In this document: piece by piece, positions 9,261 through 17,972 of the stretch | Numbering within the stretch: the first letter of the stretch is position 1 | Layout: every line of letters begins with the position of its first letter | DNA from: RBG-16-66-20 sp052386675 | GTDB taxonomy: Bacteria > Pseudomonadota > Gammaproteobacteria > Burkholderiales > SG8-39 | Direction: 5' to 3' | Length of the DNA stretch: 64,000 nucleotides | Assembly (NCBI GenBank): GCA_052386675.1 | Contig: JBQTJX010000019.1 | Span: 62,001-126,000 of the forward strand | Translations under genes and position numbers: made by a program | Notes under the pieces: generated by a model | What the model was told of the DNA's origin: nothing | Database searches by the model: none | What the model saw: the letters and a program-made list of their open reading frames with translations, nothing else

Positions 9261-10232
9261 ATGCAAAGGCTGCTCGCGCTCGTTCTGCTGCTGTGCATGT
9301 GGGGCGTGGCCTCCGGCCAGGAGCGCCTGGCCCGGGTCGGCTACCTCAGCTGGCAGGACACCGGCAAGTACCACGAGACGACGCTGAACGGCTTCATCGA
9401 CGGCCTGCGCGACGAGGGCTTCGAGCCGGGAAGGAATCTGGAGCTGATCCGCCGCTCGGCATCGAATGACGCAGAGCGCTTCAAGCAGATCGCGCGCGAC
9501 CTGGCGGCGCACAAGGTCGACCTCTTCTTCGCGCCCGCCACGCCGATGGCAGCCGCGGCCTGGCGCGCGTCGGGGAGCACGCCGATCGTGGTGGCGACGA
9601 TCGCCGATCCCGTGGAACTCGAGTTCGTGAAGTCGCTGGCGAGGCCCGGCACGCGGGTGACGGGGGTGACGACGCTGAACGACGCCCTTACGCTCAAGCG
9701 GATGCAGCTTCTGATGGACGTCGTGCCCGGCCTGAAGCGCGTCGGCGTGGTGATCGACGAGGCCATGCGCACGGCCTGCACGCAGGAAAGCGACCTCGCC
9801 ACGAAGGCGGCGAAGCAACTCGGGCTGACGCTGGTCATGGTGCATGTCGACCGGCCGGAGATGCTCGACGCGGCGTTTCGCAAGCTCGTCGACCTCAAGG
9901 TTCAGGCCGTCACGACCACGCTGCTGTCTACACGCAACAACCTGGAGCAGGAATACGCCGCGGCGGCGCTGCGCTATCGGCTGCCGTCGATGTTCGAGAT
10001 CGATTTCGCCGCGCGGCACGGCGGCCTGATGAGCTACGGCCCTGATTTCGCCGACGTCTTCCGGCGCGCCGGCCGGTACGCCGGACGCGTGCTGAAGGGA
10101 GGCAAGCCCGCCGAGATGCCCATGGAACAGCCGCGCGAGTTCCGGCTGGTGGTCAACATGAAGACCGCCGCGACGCTGGGCATCGCGATCCCGCAGTCGG
10201 TGTTGCTGCGGGCGGACGAGGTCATCCAGTAG
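9261..10232 (+). CDS. ABC_sub_bind family substrate-binding protein
   Basis: 323 residues. The signal peptide MQRLLALVLLLCMWGVASGQ is followed by the PF04392-type two-lobed fold (RVGYLSWQDTG, NLELIRRSASND, FAPATPMAAAAW, YAGRVLKGGKP, LLRADEVI). These exported proteins are common in betaproteobacteria and usually uncharacterised. The start at 9261 has AAGGAGG seven bases upstream; the frame is open upstream to 9051 but is not protein-like. No permease or ATPase lies beside it. A relative is encoded inside the cassette array (54295-55272). Confidence 0.85.
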   Translation: MQRLLALVLLLCMWGVASGQERLARVGYLSWQDTGKYHETTLNGFIDGLRDEGFEPGRNLELIRRSASNDAERFKQIARDLAAHKVDLFFAPATPMAAAAWRASGSTPIVVATIADPVELEFVKSLARPGTRVTGVTTLNDALTLKRMQLLMDVVPGLKRVGVVIDEAMRTACTQESDLATKAAKQLGLTLVMVHVDRPEMLDAAFRKLVDLKVQAVTTTLLSTRNNLEQEYAAAALRYRLPSMFEIDFAARHGGLMSYGPDFADVFRRAGRYAGRVLKGGKPAEMPMEQPREFRLVVNMKTAATLGIAIPQSVLLRADEVIQ

Positions 10233-10292
10233 CGTCCGCGAAGCCGCCGGCGCCGGCCGCGCGGACGGCGCGATCTGGCTAGAATCGCCCCC

Positions 10293-11528
10293 ATGAAACT
10301 GAACGATGCGGAACGCGCCATGCGCGCCGGCGAGCTTGGCCGCGCCCAGCAGATCGCGCTGGAGCACCAGGTCCTGGTAGGCGAGTACTTCGGCGCCGCG
10401 GACTTCGTCGAAGTCACCCAGGCCCATATCATGGCCGACACCGAGAGCCTGGGCGAAGCCGGCGTGAAGTGGCTGGAGGAAATGGCGCGGGAGGACGGCG
10501 GCAAGGCCCGCGTCCGGATACCGACCATTACCGACCCGCGCGGCACCGATTTCGCCAAGGCGAAGGTGCTGAAGCAGCCCGAGAAATTCCTGGAACTCGA
10601 GCGTCGCACCATCGCCGCTTTCCAGAAGCTGGGCGTGTCGCTCACCGACACCTGCATCAACTACCAGACCATCCAGGCGCCGACCCGCAACGAAAGCGTG
10701 GCTTTCGGCGACACCGGCGTGGTGATCTACGCCAACTCCGTCTGCGGCGCCCGTTCCAATTACGAGGGCGGCCCCTCGGCGCTCGCCGCGGGCCTGACCG
10801 GCCGTACGCCCCGCTACGGCTTCCACCTCGACGCCCAGCGCCGGGCGACGGTAAGGATCAAAGTCGAATGGCAGCCAAGGACGCTGAACGAATGGGGCGC
10901 ACTCGGCGGCGTGGTCGGAAAGCTGGCGGGCAATTACTGGTCGGTACCGGTGGTGGAGGGCCTGGAAGGCGCGCCGGGCTCGGACGCCATGAAGCACTTT
11001 GGCGCCGCGATGGCCAGTTTCGGCTCCATCGCGCTGTTCCACCTCGCGGGCATCACCCCGGAGGCGGTCCGGATCGAAGACTGCGGCGGCGACAAGCTGC
11101 CGATCGCGCATCGCGTGGGCGAAGCCGAGGTGAGCGCGCTGATGGCCAACTATCCGGCGGACGGCGAAGTGGACGTCGTGGTGTTCTCGGCGCCGCAGCT
11201 GAGCCTGTACGAACTGCGGGACCTGGCCGGGTTGTGCGCCGGTCGTCGTTTCGTCAAGCCGCTGCTGGCGGTCACCAGCCCGCAGGTGAAGCCCGATTGC
11301 GATCGCTTCGGCTATACCAAGGCCATCGAGGACGCCGGCGGCCACGTCCTGTCCGGCATGTGCTTCTACCAGTCCTACGCGCGCGAGATCGCGGAGGCGA
11401 ATGGCTGGAAGCGCCTCGCCACCAACAGCACCAAGATCGTCAACATACTCGGCGGCTACGGCTACAAGCCGATGCTGGCGTCCATGGAGCGCTGTGTCGA
11501 GGCAGCGCAGAAAGGGCGCCTTTCATGA
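10293..11528 (+). CDS. AcnX large subunit (aconitase X catalytic domain)
   Basis: 411 residues of the AcnX/DUF521 family, the catalytic part of an aconitase-like hydro-lyase (MKLNDAERAMRAGE, GVSLTDTCINYQT, GDTGVVIYANSVCGARSNYEGGP with Cys ligands). Bacterial AcnX enzymes have been reported as cis-3-hydroxy-L-proline dehydratases and an archaeal relative as mevalonate-5-phosphate dehydratase. The substrate here is open. The stop overlaps the small-subunit start (ATGA at 11525), so the two halves are translated together. Confidence 0.85.
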   Translation: MKLNDAERAMRAGELGRAQQIALEHQVLVGEYFGAADFVEVTQAHIMADTESLGEAGVKWLEEMAREDGGKARVRIPTITDPRGTDFAKAKVLKQPEKFLELERRTIAAFQKLGVSLTDTCINYQTIQAPTRNESVAFGDTGVVIYANSVCGARSNYEGGPSALAAGLTGRTPRYGFHLDAQRRATVRIKVEWQPRTLNEWGALGGVVGKLAGNYWSVPVVEGLEGAPGSDAMKHFGAAMASFGSIALFHLAGITPEAVRIEDCGGDKLPIAHRVGEAEVSALMANYPADGEVDVVVFSAPQLSLYELRDLAGLCAGRRFVKPLLAVTSPQVKPDCDRFGYTKAIEDAGGHVLSGMCFYQSYAREIAEANGWKRLATNSTKIVNILGGYGYKPMLASMERCVEAAQKGRLS

Positions 11529-11926
11529 AGGAACTGATCGCGAAGCACGCCATCGGCAAGCCGGTTTCGGGTACCGCGATGGTGGCGAACGACGGCTTTT
11601 CGGCTCGCTACGACCTCGACCGCATCGGCGGCACCTTCTCCCGGCCGACGCACAAGCTGGCCGGCAAGTCCTATGTGGGCAAGGTCCTGGTGCTCGACAC
11701 CGCCAAGGGCGGCGTCGCCAGCGCCTGGATGCTGCGCGAAATGGCCTCGCGGGGAATCATTCCCCTCGCCCTGGTGTTCAACAGCGTCAATCCGATCCTG
11801 GCGCAGGGCGCGGCGTTCGGCGGCGTGACCATGCTCTCCGGTTTCGAAGGGGAGGTCACAGCGCAGGTGCCCGATGGCGCGCGGGTGGAGATCGATCCCG
11901 ACCGGCGGGTTTTGCGGATTCTGTGA
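11525..11926 (+). CDS. AcnX small subunit (swivel domain, DUF126)
   Basis: 133 residues. This is the mobile small domain that in many organisms is fused to the AcnX large domain; GGTFSRPTHKLAGKSYVGKVL and SVNPILAQGAAFG are characteristic, with the conserved Ser of FNSVNPILA near the active site. It starts inside the stop codon of the large subunit, supporting a two-subunit enzyme. No proline-catabolic genes lie next to it. Confidence 0.85.
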   Translation: MKELIAKHAIGKPVSGTAMVANDGFSARYDLDRIGGTFSRPTHKLAGKSYVGKVLVLDTAKGGVASAWMLREMASRGIIPLALVFNSVNPILAQGAAFGGVTMLSGFEGEVTAQVPDGARVEIDPDRRVLRIL

Positions 11927-11962
11927 ATACAAGGGTAAGCTATCGGAAAACAAGATAAACCC

Positions 11963-13060
11963 ATGTCCCAGCCTCCGCCACCCGGCGCGCTCCGCCAGAC
12001 CGCCCCCAGCATAGAGCAGGAAGAACTGCGCGGCATCTCGCGCACCGTGGCCGAGATCCACTGGCTGCTGCTGATCCTGGTGCTGCTGTACGTGGTTTTC
12101 GGCGGCCCGGACAAGGTGGTCGAGGCCGCGGTCGTTGCGGCACTGCTGTTCTACGCGGCGATGGTGATGGCGTTCCGCTACGCCAACTTCTACAAGACCG
12201 AATCGCACTGGAAAATCGCGATCGAGACCCTGGGCATGATCGCGTTCATCACCTGGGTGTTGTACTTTACCGGAGGGCTGGGCAGCCCACTGCTCAACCT
12301 GTACATGCTGCCGGTGATCACTGCCGCGCTGACCCTCGGCAAGGTCACCACGCTGATCGAGATCGCGCTGATCGCGGCCTGCCAGGTGTTCCTCGCCGGC
12401 AGCTTCGCCACCGAGAAGACGCTGTCGCTGGAATTCCTGGGTGGCTTCGCGGCGCAGGTGGCGCCGATCATCCTGGTTGCCTACATCGTCACCATGTTCT
12501 CCGCCGACATCCGCTTTGGCCTGAGTCGCGCCAAGCTGCTGTCGGAGACCGACGAGCTGACAGGCCTGTTCAACACGCGCGGATTCGCCATCGCCGCCGA
12601 CCGCCTGTTCGGCCAGGCGATGCGCTACAACCGCCCGGCGAGCATCCTGATGATCGACTCGGACAACCTCAAGGCGGTGAACGACGGCCACGGCCACGAC
12701 GCCGGAAACCGGCTGCTGCGCCAGCTCACCAAGACCATCCAGGCCGAGTTGCGCTATACCGATGTGCCGGCGCGCTACGGCGGCGACGAGTTCGTGGTGT
12801 TCCTGCCGGAGACGCCGGTGAAAGGCGCGATCGAGGTGGCGGAGCGAATCCGCGACGCGGTGGCGGGCGCGCCGCTGGAGGCGGACGGCAAGCGGATCGC
12901 CTGTACCGTCAGCATCGGCATTTCCGCGTTTCCCGGAGACGGGCAGAGCATGGATGCGCTGGTTGCCCGGGCCGACCGCGCCATGTACCAGGCCAAGCAG
13001 CAGGGTCGCAACCGCGTGGTGAAGTTCCAGGTCGGGCCGGCCGGCGAGACCGAGGCCTAG
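11963..13060 (+). CDS. Membrane-bound diguanylate cyclase (GGDEF)
   Basis: 365 residues: about six membrane helices (roughly 32-180), then a GGDEF domain. The active motif GGDEF is at 273-277 and the inhibitory I-site RYTD at 264-267 sits five residues upstream, so the enzyme should make cyclic di-GMP and be feedback-inhibited. The input signal of the membrane part is unknown. Its 3' end overlaps the convergent suhB by four bases. Confidence 0.93.
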   Translation: MSQPPPPGALRQTAPSIEQEELRGISRTVAEIHWLLLILVLLYVVFGGPDKVVEAAVVAALLFYAAMVMAFRYANFYKTESHWKIAIETLGMIAFITWVLYFTGGLGSPLLNLYMLPVITAALTLGKVTTLIEIALIAACQVFLAGSFATEKTLSLEFLGGFAAQVAPIILVAYIVTMFSADIRFGLSRAKLLSETDELTGLFNTRGFAIAADRLFGQAMRYNRPASILMIDSDNLKAVNDGHGHDAGNRLLRQLTKTIQAELRYTDVPARYGGDEFVVFLPETPVKGAIEVAERIRDAVAGAPLEADGKRIACTVSIGISAFPGDGQSMDALVARADRAMYQAKQQGRNRVVKFQVGPAGETEA

Positions 13061-13848
13061 GCGCGGAGCGCGTCCAGCAGCTGCGGGAAAACCTTGGGGG
13101 TGCCGGCGGCGATGTCGCCACTTTCCAGCCAGCCCTGTGCGCCGGCGAGGTCGCCCACGAGGCCTCCTGCTTCCTGGACCAGGAGGGCGCCCGCGGCCAT
13201 GTCCCACGGCGCAAGTCCCATTTCCCAGAAAGCGTCCAGCCGCCCGCAGGCGACGTAGGCAAGGTCGAGCGCCGCGGCGCCCGCACGCCGCACCCCGGCG
13301 CTGTTCGTCATCAGCGTGCGCAGCTGGCGCGAATACAGGTCCAGCCGACCGAGCTCCTTGAACGGGAAGCCGGTGCCGACCAGCGAGTCCTTCAGCTGCG
13401 CACACTTGGTGACGCGGATGCGACGGTCGTCCAGGTATGCGCCGTGACCCTTGGAGGCGGTGAACAGCTCGTTTTTCGCCGGATCGTAGATCACGCCTTG
13501 CGTGGTCGCGCCGCGATGCTGCAGGGCGATCGAGACGCAGTATTGCGGGAAGCCGTGAATGAAGTTGGTGGTGCCGTCCAGCGGATCGATGACCCAGCGG
13601 TACTCCGTCTTCACTCCGGGCTTGGCGCCTTCCTGGCTGCCGGATTCCTCCGCCAGCACCGCGTGGTCGGGATAGGCCTGGCGGATGATGGACAGGATCG
13701 CGTCCTCCGCGGCCTTGTCCACCTGGGTGACGAAATCGTTGCGGTGCTTGGCGCGCACCTCGAGGCCTTCGCGGTTGAGCGCGGCGCGATTGATGATCGC
13801 GCCGGCGCGGCGCGCGGCCTTCACTGCGGTATTGAGCATCGGGTGCAT
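13057..13848 (-). CDS. suhB: Inositol-1-monophosphatase family protein SuhB
   Basis: 263 residues with the full metal-binding set: LAEESG, WVIDPLDGTTNF and the C-terminal LAPWDMAAGALLVQEAGG. The enzyme removes phosphate from inositol-1-phosphate; in enterobacteria SuhB also acts in rRNA transcription antitermination. It is divergent from trmJ with an overlapping promoter region. Confidence 0.95.
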   Translation of the reverse strand: MHPMLNTAVKAARRAGAIINRAALNREGLEVRAKHRNDFVTQVDKAAEDAILSIIRQAYPDHAVLAEESGSQEGAKPGVKTEYRWVIDPLDGTTNFIHGFPQYCVSIALQHRGATTQGVIYDPAKNELFTASKGHGAYLDDRRIRVTKCAQLKDSLVGTGFPFKELGRLDLYSRQLRTLMTNSAGVRRAGAAALDLAYVACGRLDAFWEMGLAPWDMAAGALLVQEAGGLVGDLAGAQGWLESGDIAAGTPKVFPQLLDALRA

Positions 13849-13873
13849 GGGGCGCGTATTCTATTATGCGAGG

Positions 13874-14617
13874 GTGTCCTCCACTCCTCATTCCGCGATC
13901 CGCATCGTCCTGTGCCGTCCCAGCCACCCGGGCAACATCGGGTCGGCGGCGCGCGCCATGAAGGCCATGGGCCTCTCCGACCTGCGCCTGGTGGCGCCCG
14001 AGCGCTATCCGGCGCCCGAGGCGCGCTGGCTGGCGGCGCACGCGGTGGACGTGCTCGATGCCGCGGAGGTCCATGCGACGCTCAAGGACGCGCTGGAAGG
14101 ATGCGAAGTCGCGCTTGCGCTCAGCGCGAGGCCGCGCGAGTGGTCGCCGCAGGTCCTGGCGGTGCGCGATGCCGCGCGGGTGGCTCTCGAGCGGGCGGCG
14201 TCAGGCCCGGTGGCGTTCGTATTCGGTCCCGAGGACGCGGGACTCGCCCAGGAGGAAGTCTTTGCCTGCCAGTACCTGGTCCACATCCCGACGGCGCAGC
14301 GACCCGGCAGCATCAACCTGGAGTCGCTCAACCTGGCGCAGGCAGTGCAGGTAGTCGCCTATGAACTGTGCGTCGCGGCCGGCACCGTCGTGCCAGAGCC
14401 GCATCGCGCGGGCAAACTCGCCACGGTGCGGGACCTGGAAGGGCTCTACGGCCACCTGGAGCAGGCCGCCATCGAAAGCCGGTTCCTCGACCCGGCCGCG
14501 AATTCCCGCCTGCGCGAGCGCTGGAAGCGGCTGTTCTCGCGACTGGACATCGAGCGCGAGGAGGTCAACATCCTGCGCGGCCTGCTCAATGCCCTGCAGA
14601 AGCCGAAGGGCCAATAG
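13874..14617 (+). CDS. trmJ: tRNA 2'-O-methyltransferase TrmJ (SPOUT family)
   Basis: About 247 residues of the SPOUT fold: RPSHPGNIGSAARAMKAMGL at the N-terminus and the knot motifs VFGPEDAGL and IPTAQRPGSINLESLNLAQAV. It methylates ribose at position 32 of tRNAs. Start choice: GTG at 13874; an ATG at 13847 in the same frame overlaps suhB. A TATTAT box at 13862-13867 lies just before the GTG, so the mRNA could be nearly leaderless. cysE follows after 36 bases. Confidence 0.88.
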   Translation: MSSTPHSAIRIVLCRPSHPGNIGSAARAMKAMGLSDLRLVAPERYPAPEARWLAAHAVDVLDAAEVHATLKDALEGCEVALALSARPREWSPQVLAVRDAARVALERAASGPVAFVFGPEDAGLAQEEVFACQYLVHIPTAQRPGSINLESLNLAQAVQVVAYELCVAAGTVVPEPHRAGKLATVRDLEGLYGHLEQAAIESRFLDPAANSRLRERWKRLFSRLDIEREEVNILRGLLNALQKPKGQ

Positions 14618-14653
14618 CCGAGGGTTTTGCTCGACCATAGTAAGATGTTGTTC

Positions 14654-15382
14654 ATGTTCAGCCAGATGCGCGAAGACATCGCCAGCGTATTCGAGCGCGA
14701 CCCCGCCGCACGCTCGACCTGGGAAGTGCTGACCTGCTACCCCGGCCTGCACGCCGTCTGGCTGCACCGCGTCGCGCACTGGTTCTGGGGCGTCGGCCTG
14801 AAATGGGTCGGGCGGTTGCTCTCGCACCTGTCCCGCTGGTTCACCGGGATCGAGATCCATCCGGCCGTGCTCATCGGCCGGCGCGTATTCATCGACCATG
14901 GCATGGGCGTGGTGATTGGCGAAACGGCCGAAATCGGCGACGACTGCACCATCTACCAGGGCGTAACGCTGGGCGGGACGTCGCTCTATCGCGGCGCAAA
15001 GCGCCATCCGACGCTGGGCAAGCGGGTCGTTGTGAGCGCCGGCGCCAAGGTGCTCGGGGGCTTCACGGTCGGTGACGACGCGAAGGTGGGTTCGAACGCG
15101 GTCGTGCTTAAGGAGGTGCCGCCCGGGGTGACCGTGGTCGGCGTGCCGGGGCGCATTGTCGAGGGCAGCGAAACGGCAAAGGAGAAGTCGCAGTTCGCCG
15201 CCTACGGCGTGGTGCCGGACCAGGAAGATCCCTACATGAAGACGCTTCAATCGCTCGTGGACCACGCCCAGGACCTGGAGCAGACGGTTTCGGCGCTGAC
15301 CGAGAAGATGCGCCGGATGGAGCAGAAACTGGCCGAGCAATCCCAGGACGCCAAGGGCGAGCAGCTCAGGGCAATCAAGTAG
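14654..15382 (+). CDS. cysE: Serine O-acetyltransferase CysE
   Basis: About 242 residues: the N-terminal helical part (MREDIASVFERDPAAR) and a left-handed beta helix of hexapeptide repeats (IEIHPAVLIGRRVFIDHGMG, IYQGVTLGG, VGSNAVVLKEVP). It makes O-acetylserine for cysteine synthesis, and it lies directly before the iscR operon, whose IscS consumes cysteine. The start is ambiguous among in-frame codons at 14627, 14645 and 14654; I chose the ATG that gives the usual MFSQMRED start. The C-terminus (about 195-242) is a coiled-coil-like extension. Confidence 0.93.
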   Translation: MFSQMREDIASVFERDPAARSTWEVLTCYPGLHAVWLHRVAHWFWGVGLKWVGRLLSHLSRWFTGIEIHPAVLIGRRVFIDHGMGVVIGETAEIGDDCTIYQGVTLGGTSLYRGAKRHPTLGKRVVVSAGAKVLGGFTVGDDAKVGSNAVVLKEVPPGVTVVGVPGRIVEGSETAKEKSQFAAYGVVPDQEDPYMKTLQSLVDHAQDLEQTVSALTEKMRRMEQKLAEQSQDAKGEQLRAIK

Positions 15383-15401
15383 TTGATATGTAAAGGAATC
15401 T

Positions 15402-15458
15402 ATACTTGACTGCTTCGGTCGGGCTTGGGTATACTTGACCGACTTTATCGGGTATAGG
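15402..15458 (+). promoter_or_regulatory. isc promoter with IscR type-1-like sites
   Basis: A good sigma-70 promoter is visible: TTGACT (15406-15411), 18 bases, TATACT (15430-15435). Two elements begin ATACTTGAC, at 15402 and 15431; the second (15431-15455, ending TATCGGGTAT) fits the known 25-base type-1 IscR box pattern with an inverted ATAC..GTAT frame. The placement over the promoter fits autorepression by [2Fe-2S]-IscR. Confidence 0.75.
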
Positions 15459-15468
15459 TGGCATTGCG

Positions 15469-15966
15469 ATGAGACTCACGACCAAGGGCCGGTTCGCGGT
15501 TACCGCGATGGTGGACCTGTCCATGCGGCAGACGCGCGGCCCGGTGACGCTGGCGGCGATCAGCGAGCGCCAGCGCATTTCGCTGTCCTACCTCGAGCAA
15601 CTGTTCGGCAAGCTGCGCCGGGCGCGCCTGGTGAACAGCGTGCGCGGGCCCGGCGGTGGCTACTGCCTGGCCAAGCCGACGGCGAGCATCTCCATGGCCG
15701 ACATCATCGTCGCGGTGGACGAGCCGATCGACGCCACGCAGTGCGGCGGCAAGGAGAACTGCGGCGACGATGACAAGCGCTGCATGACCCACGACCTGTG
15801 GGCGACGCTGAACGCCAAGATGCACGACTACCTGTCCTCGGTGTCGCTGGCCGACGTGGTCGCGCACCAGCAGGGCAAGCCGACTGCGGTCATCAAGGAC
15901 TGCCGCTCCGGCGAAAAGGGCGCGGACAAGCCTGCCGCGGCGGCCCCGGAGAAGGTGGCGGCGTGA
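15469..15966 (+). CDS. iscR: Fe-S cluster regulator IscR
   Basis: 165 residues, Rrf2 family: a winged helix (MRLTTKGRFAVTAMVDL, ISLSYLEQLFGKLRRA, VRGPGGGYCLA) and three cluster Cys in CGGKENCGDDDKRC (residues 92, 98 and 104). The holo-protein represses the isc operon. The C-terminus carries an Ala/Lys-rich tail. The last codons overlap iscS (GTGA at 15963). Confidence 0.96.
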   Translation: MRLTTKGRFAVTAMVDLSMRQTRGPVTLAAISERQRISLSYLEQLFGKLRRARLVNSVRGPGGGYCLAKPTASISMADIIVAVDEPIDATQCGGKENCGDDDKRCMTHDLWATLNAKMHDYLSSVSLADVVAHQQGKPTAVIKDCRSGEKGADKPAAAAPEKVAA

Positions 15967-17183
15967 GCAATAGCCTGAAATTGCCGATCTACCTCGACTA
16001 CTCGGCCACCACGCCGGTGGACCCGCGCGTGGCGCAGAAGATGATCCCGTACCTGACCGAGCATTTCGGCAATCCGGCCAGCCGCTCGCATGCTTTCGGC
16101 TGGAAGGCCGAGGAAGCCGTGGAGCAGGCGCGCGAGGAAGTCGCGGCGCTGGTGCGCTGCGACGCCAAGGACCTGGTCTGGACCTCGGGCGCCACCGAGT
16201 CCATCAACCTCGCGCTCAAGGGCGCGGCCGAGTTCTACAAGACCAGGGGCAAGCACCTGGTCACGGTGAAGACCGAGCACAAGGCGACGCTGGACTCGAT
16301 GCGCGAACTCGAGCGCCGCGGCTTCGAGGTCAGCTACCTCGACGTCGACGCCGACGGCATGCTCGACCTGGGTGCGCTGGAGGCCTCGCTGCGCAAGGAC
16401 ACCATCCTGGTCTCGGTGATGTTCGTCAATAACGAGATCGGCGTCATCCAGGACATCCCGGCGATCGGCGAACTGTGCCGCAGCCGCGGCATCCTGTTCC
16501 ACGTCGACGCCGCGCAGGCCACGGGCAAGTGCGACATCGACCTGTCCACGCTCAAGGTGGACCTGATGTCCTTTTCGGCCCACAAGACCCATGGCCCCAA
16601 GGGTATCGGTGCGCTGTATGTGAGACGCAAACCCAGGGTACGCCTCGAGGCGCAGATGCACGGCGGCGGCCATGAGCGCGGTTTCCGCTCCGGGACGCTG
16701 GCCACCCACCAGATCGTCGGCATGGGCGAGGCCTTCCGCCTTGCGCGCCTGGAGATGGGCGCGGAGCGCGAGCGCATGCGCGCCATGCGGGACCGTCTGC
16801 TCGCCGGCATGCGCGAGATGGAGGAGGTGTTCGTGAACGGCCACCTCGAGCGCCGCGTGCCGCACAACCTGAACGTGAGCATCAATTTCGTCGAAGGCGA
16901 GTCGCTCATCATGGCGGTCAAGGACATCGCGGTGTCCTCGGGCTCGGCCTGCACCTCGGCCTCGCTCGAGCCCTCGTATGTGCTGCGTGCCCTCGGGCGC
17001 TCGGACGAACTCGCGCATTCGTCGATGCGCTTTACCCTCGGGCGCTTCACCACCGAGGAGGAAGTGGACTACACCCTGGCGCACCTGAAGTCCAAGGTGG
17101 CCAAGCTGCGCGAGATGTCGCCGCTGTGGGAGATGCACAAGGACGGGATCGACCTCAGCACCGTGCAGTGGGCGGCGCACTAG
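15963..17183 (+). CDS. iscS: Cysteine desulfurase IscS
   Basis: 406 residues. The PLP-dependent enzyme takes sulfur from cysteine for cluster assembly. The Schiff-base Lys lies in SFSAHKTHGPKG and the catalytic Cys in SSGSACTSAS; the N-terminal YLDYSATTPVD is standard. It starts with GTG at 15963, overlapping the iscR stop. iscU follows after 16 bases. Confidence 0.98.
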   Translation: MSNSLKLPIYLDYSATTPVDPRVAQKMIPYLTEHFGNPASRSHAFGWKAEEAVEQAREEVAALVRCDAKDLVWTSGATESINLALKGAAEFYKTRGKHLVTVKTEHKATLDSMRELERRGFEVSYLDVDADGMLDLGALEASLRKDTILVSVMFVNNEIGVIQDIPAIGELCRSRGILFHVDAAQATGKCDIDLSTLKVDLMSFSAHKTHGPKGIGALYVRRKPRVRLEAQMHGGGHERGFRSGTLATHQIVGMGEAFRLARLEMGAERERMRAMRDRLLAGMREMEEVFVNGHLERRVPHNLNVSINFVEGESLIMAVKDIAVSSGSACTSASLEPSYVLRALGRSDELAHSSMRFTLGRFTTEEEVDYTLAHLKSKVAKLREMSPLWEMHKDGIDLSTVQWAAH

Positions 17184-17199
17184 CAACCGGAGAACTAGG

Positions 17200-17625
17200 A
17201 TGGCATACAGCGAAAAGCTCATCGACCACTACGAGAACCCGCGCAACGTCGGCGCCTTCGACAAGGGCGACGCCTCGGTCGGCACCGGCATGGTCGGCGC
17301 TCCCGCCTGCGGCGACGTCATGAAGCTGCAGATCAAGGTCAACGACGAAGGCGTCATCGTCGACGCGCGCTTCAAGACCTATGGCTGCGGCTCGGCCATC
17401 GCCTCCAGTTCGCTCGCCACCGAATGGATGAAGGGCAAGACCCTTGACCAGGCCGAACAGATCCGCAATACCCAGATCGCCGAGGAACTGGCGCTGCCGC
17501 CGGTGAAGATCCACTGCTCCATCCTTGCCGAGGACGCGATCAAGGCGGCGGTCGCGGATTATCGAGGGAAGCACGGCGCAGCCGCGCATGGTGCGACGCA
17601 GAAAGACGAGCAGAAGGCTGCCTGA
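17200..17625 (+). CDS. iscU: Iron-sulfur scaffold IscU
   Basis: 141 residues. The three scaffold Cys are seen in GAPACGD, YGCGSAIASSS and KIHCSILAEDA, with the conserved LPPVK motif recognised by HscA. A charged tail after about residue 128 is slightly longer than in E. coli. ISC operon member. Confidence 0.97.
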   Translation: MAYSEKLIDHYENPRNVGAFDKGDASVGTGMVGAPACGDVMKLQIKVNDEGVIVDARFKTYGCGSAIASSSLATEWMKGKTLDQAEQIRNTQIAEELALPPVKIHCSILAEDAIKAAVADYRGKHGAAAHGATQKDEQKAA

Positions 17626-17626
17626 C

Positions 17627-17950
17627 ATGCCGGTGACTCTGACCGAGAAGGCCGCCAGCCACGTCCAAGGCTCCCTCGCCAAGCGCGGAAAGGGCGTGGG
17701 ACTGCGCCTGGGCGTGCGCACCTCCGGCTGCTCCGGCATGGCCTACAAGATGGAATTCGCCGACGCCGTCAACCCGGACGATGTCCAGTTCGAGAGCCAC
17801 GGCGTCAGGGTTGTGGTTGACCCGAAGAGCCTGCCGTACCTGGAAGGCACCGAGCTCGACTACACCCGCGAGGGCCTCAACGAGGGCTTCAAGTTCCGCA
17901 ACCCGAACGTGAAGGACGAGTGCGGCTGCGGCGAGAGCTTCAACACCTAG
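17627..17950 (+). CDS. iscA: A-type carrier IscA
   Basis: 107 residues with the A-type motifs VRTSGCSGMAY and DECGCGESF, giving the three conserved Cys. It carries iron or clusters to apo-targets. The ATG lies one base after the iscU stop. Confidence 0.97.
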   Translation: MPVTLTEKAASHVQGSLAKRGKGVGLRLGVRTSGCSGMAYKMEFADAVNPDDVQFESHGVRVVVDPKSLPYLEGTELDYTREGLNEGFKFRNPNVKDECGCGESFNT

Positions 17951-17972
17951 CATCATCAAGACGCACTTCGAA

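Noticed and set aside
11462..14074. An 870-codon minus-strand open frame across the AcnX small subunit, the GGDEF gene and suhB
   Set aside because: It is antisense or out of frame to three well-supported genes and shows no protein-like motifs.
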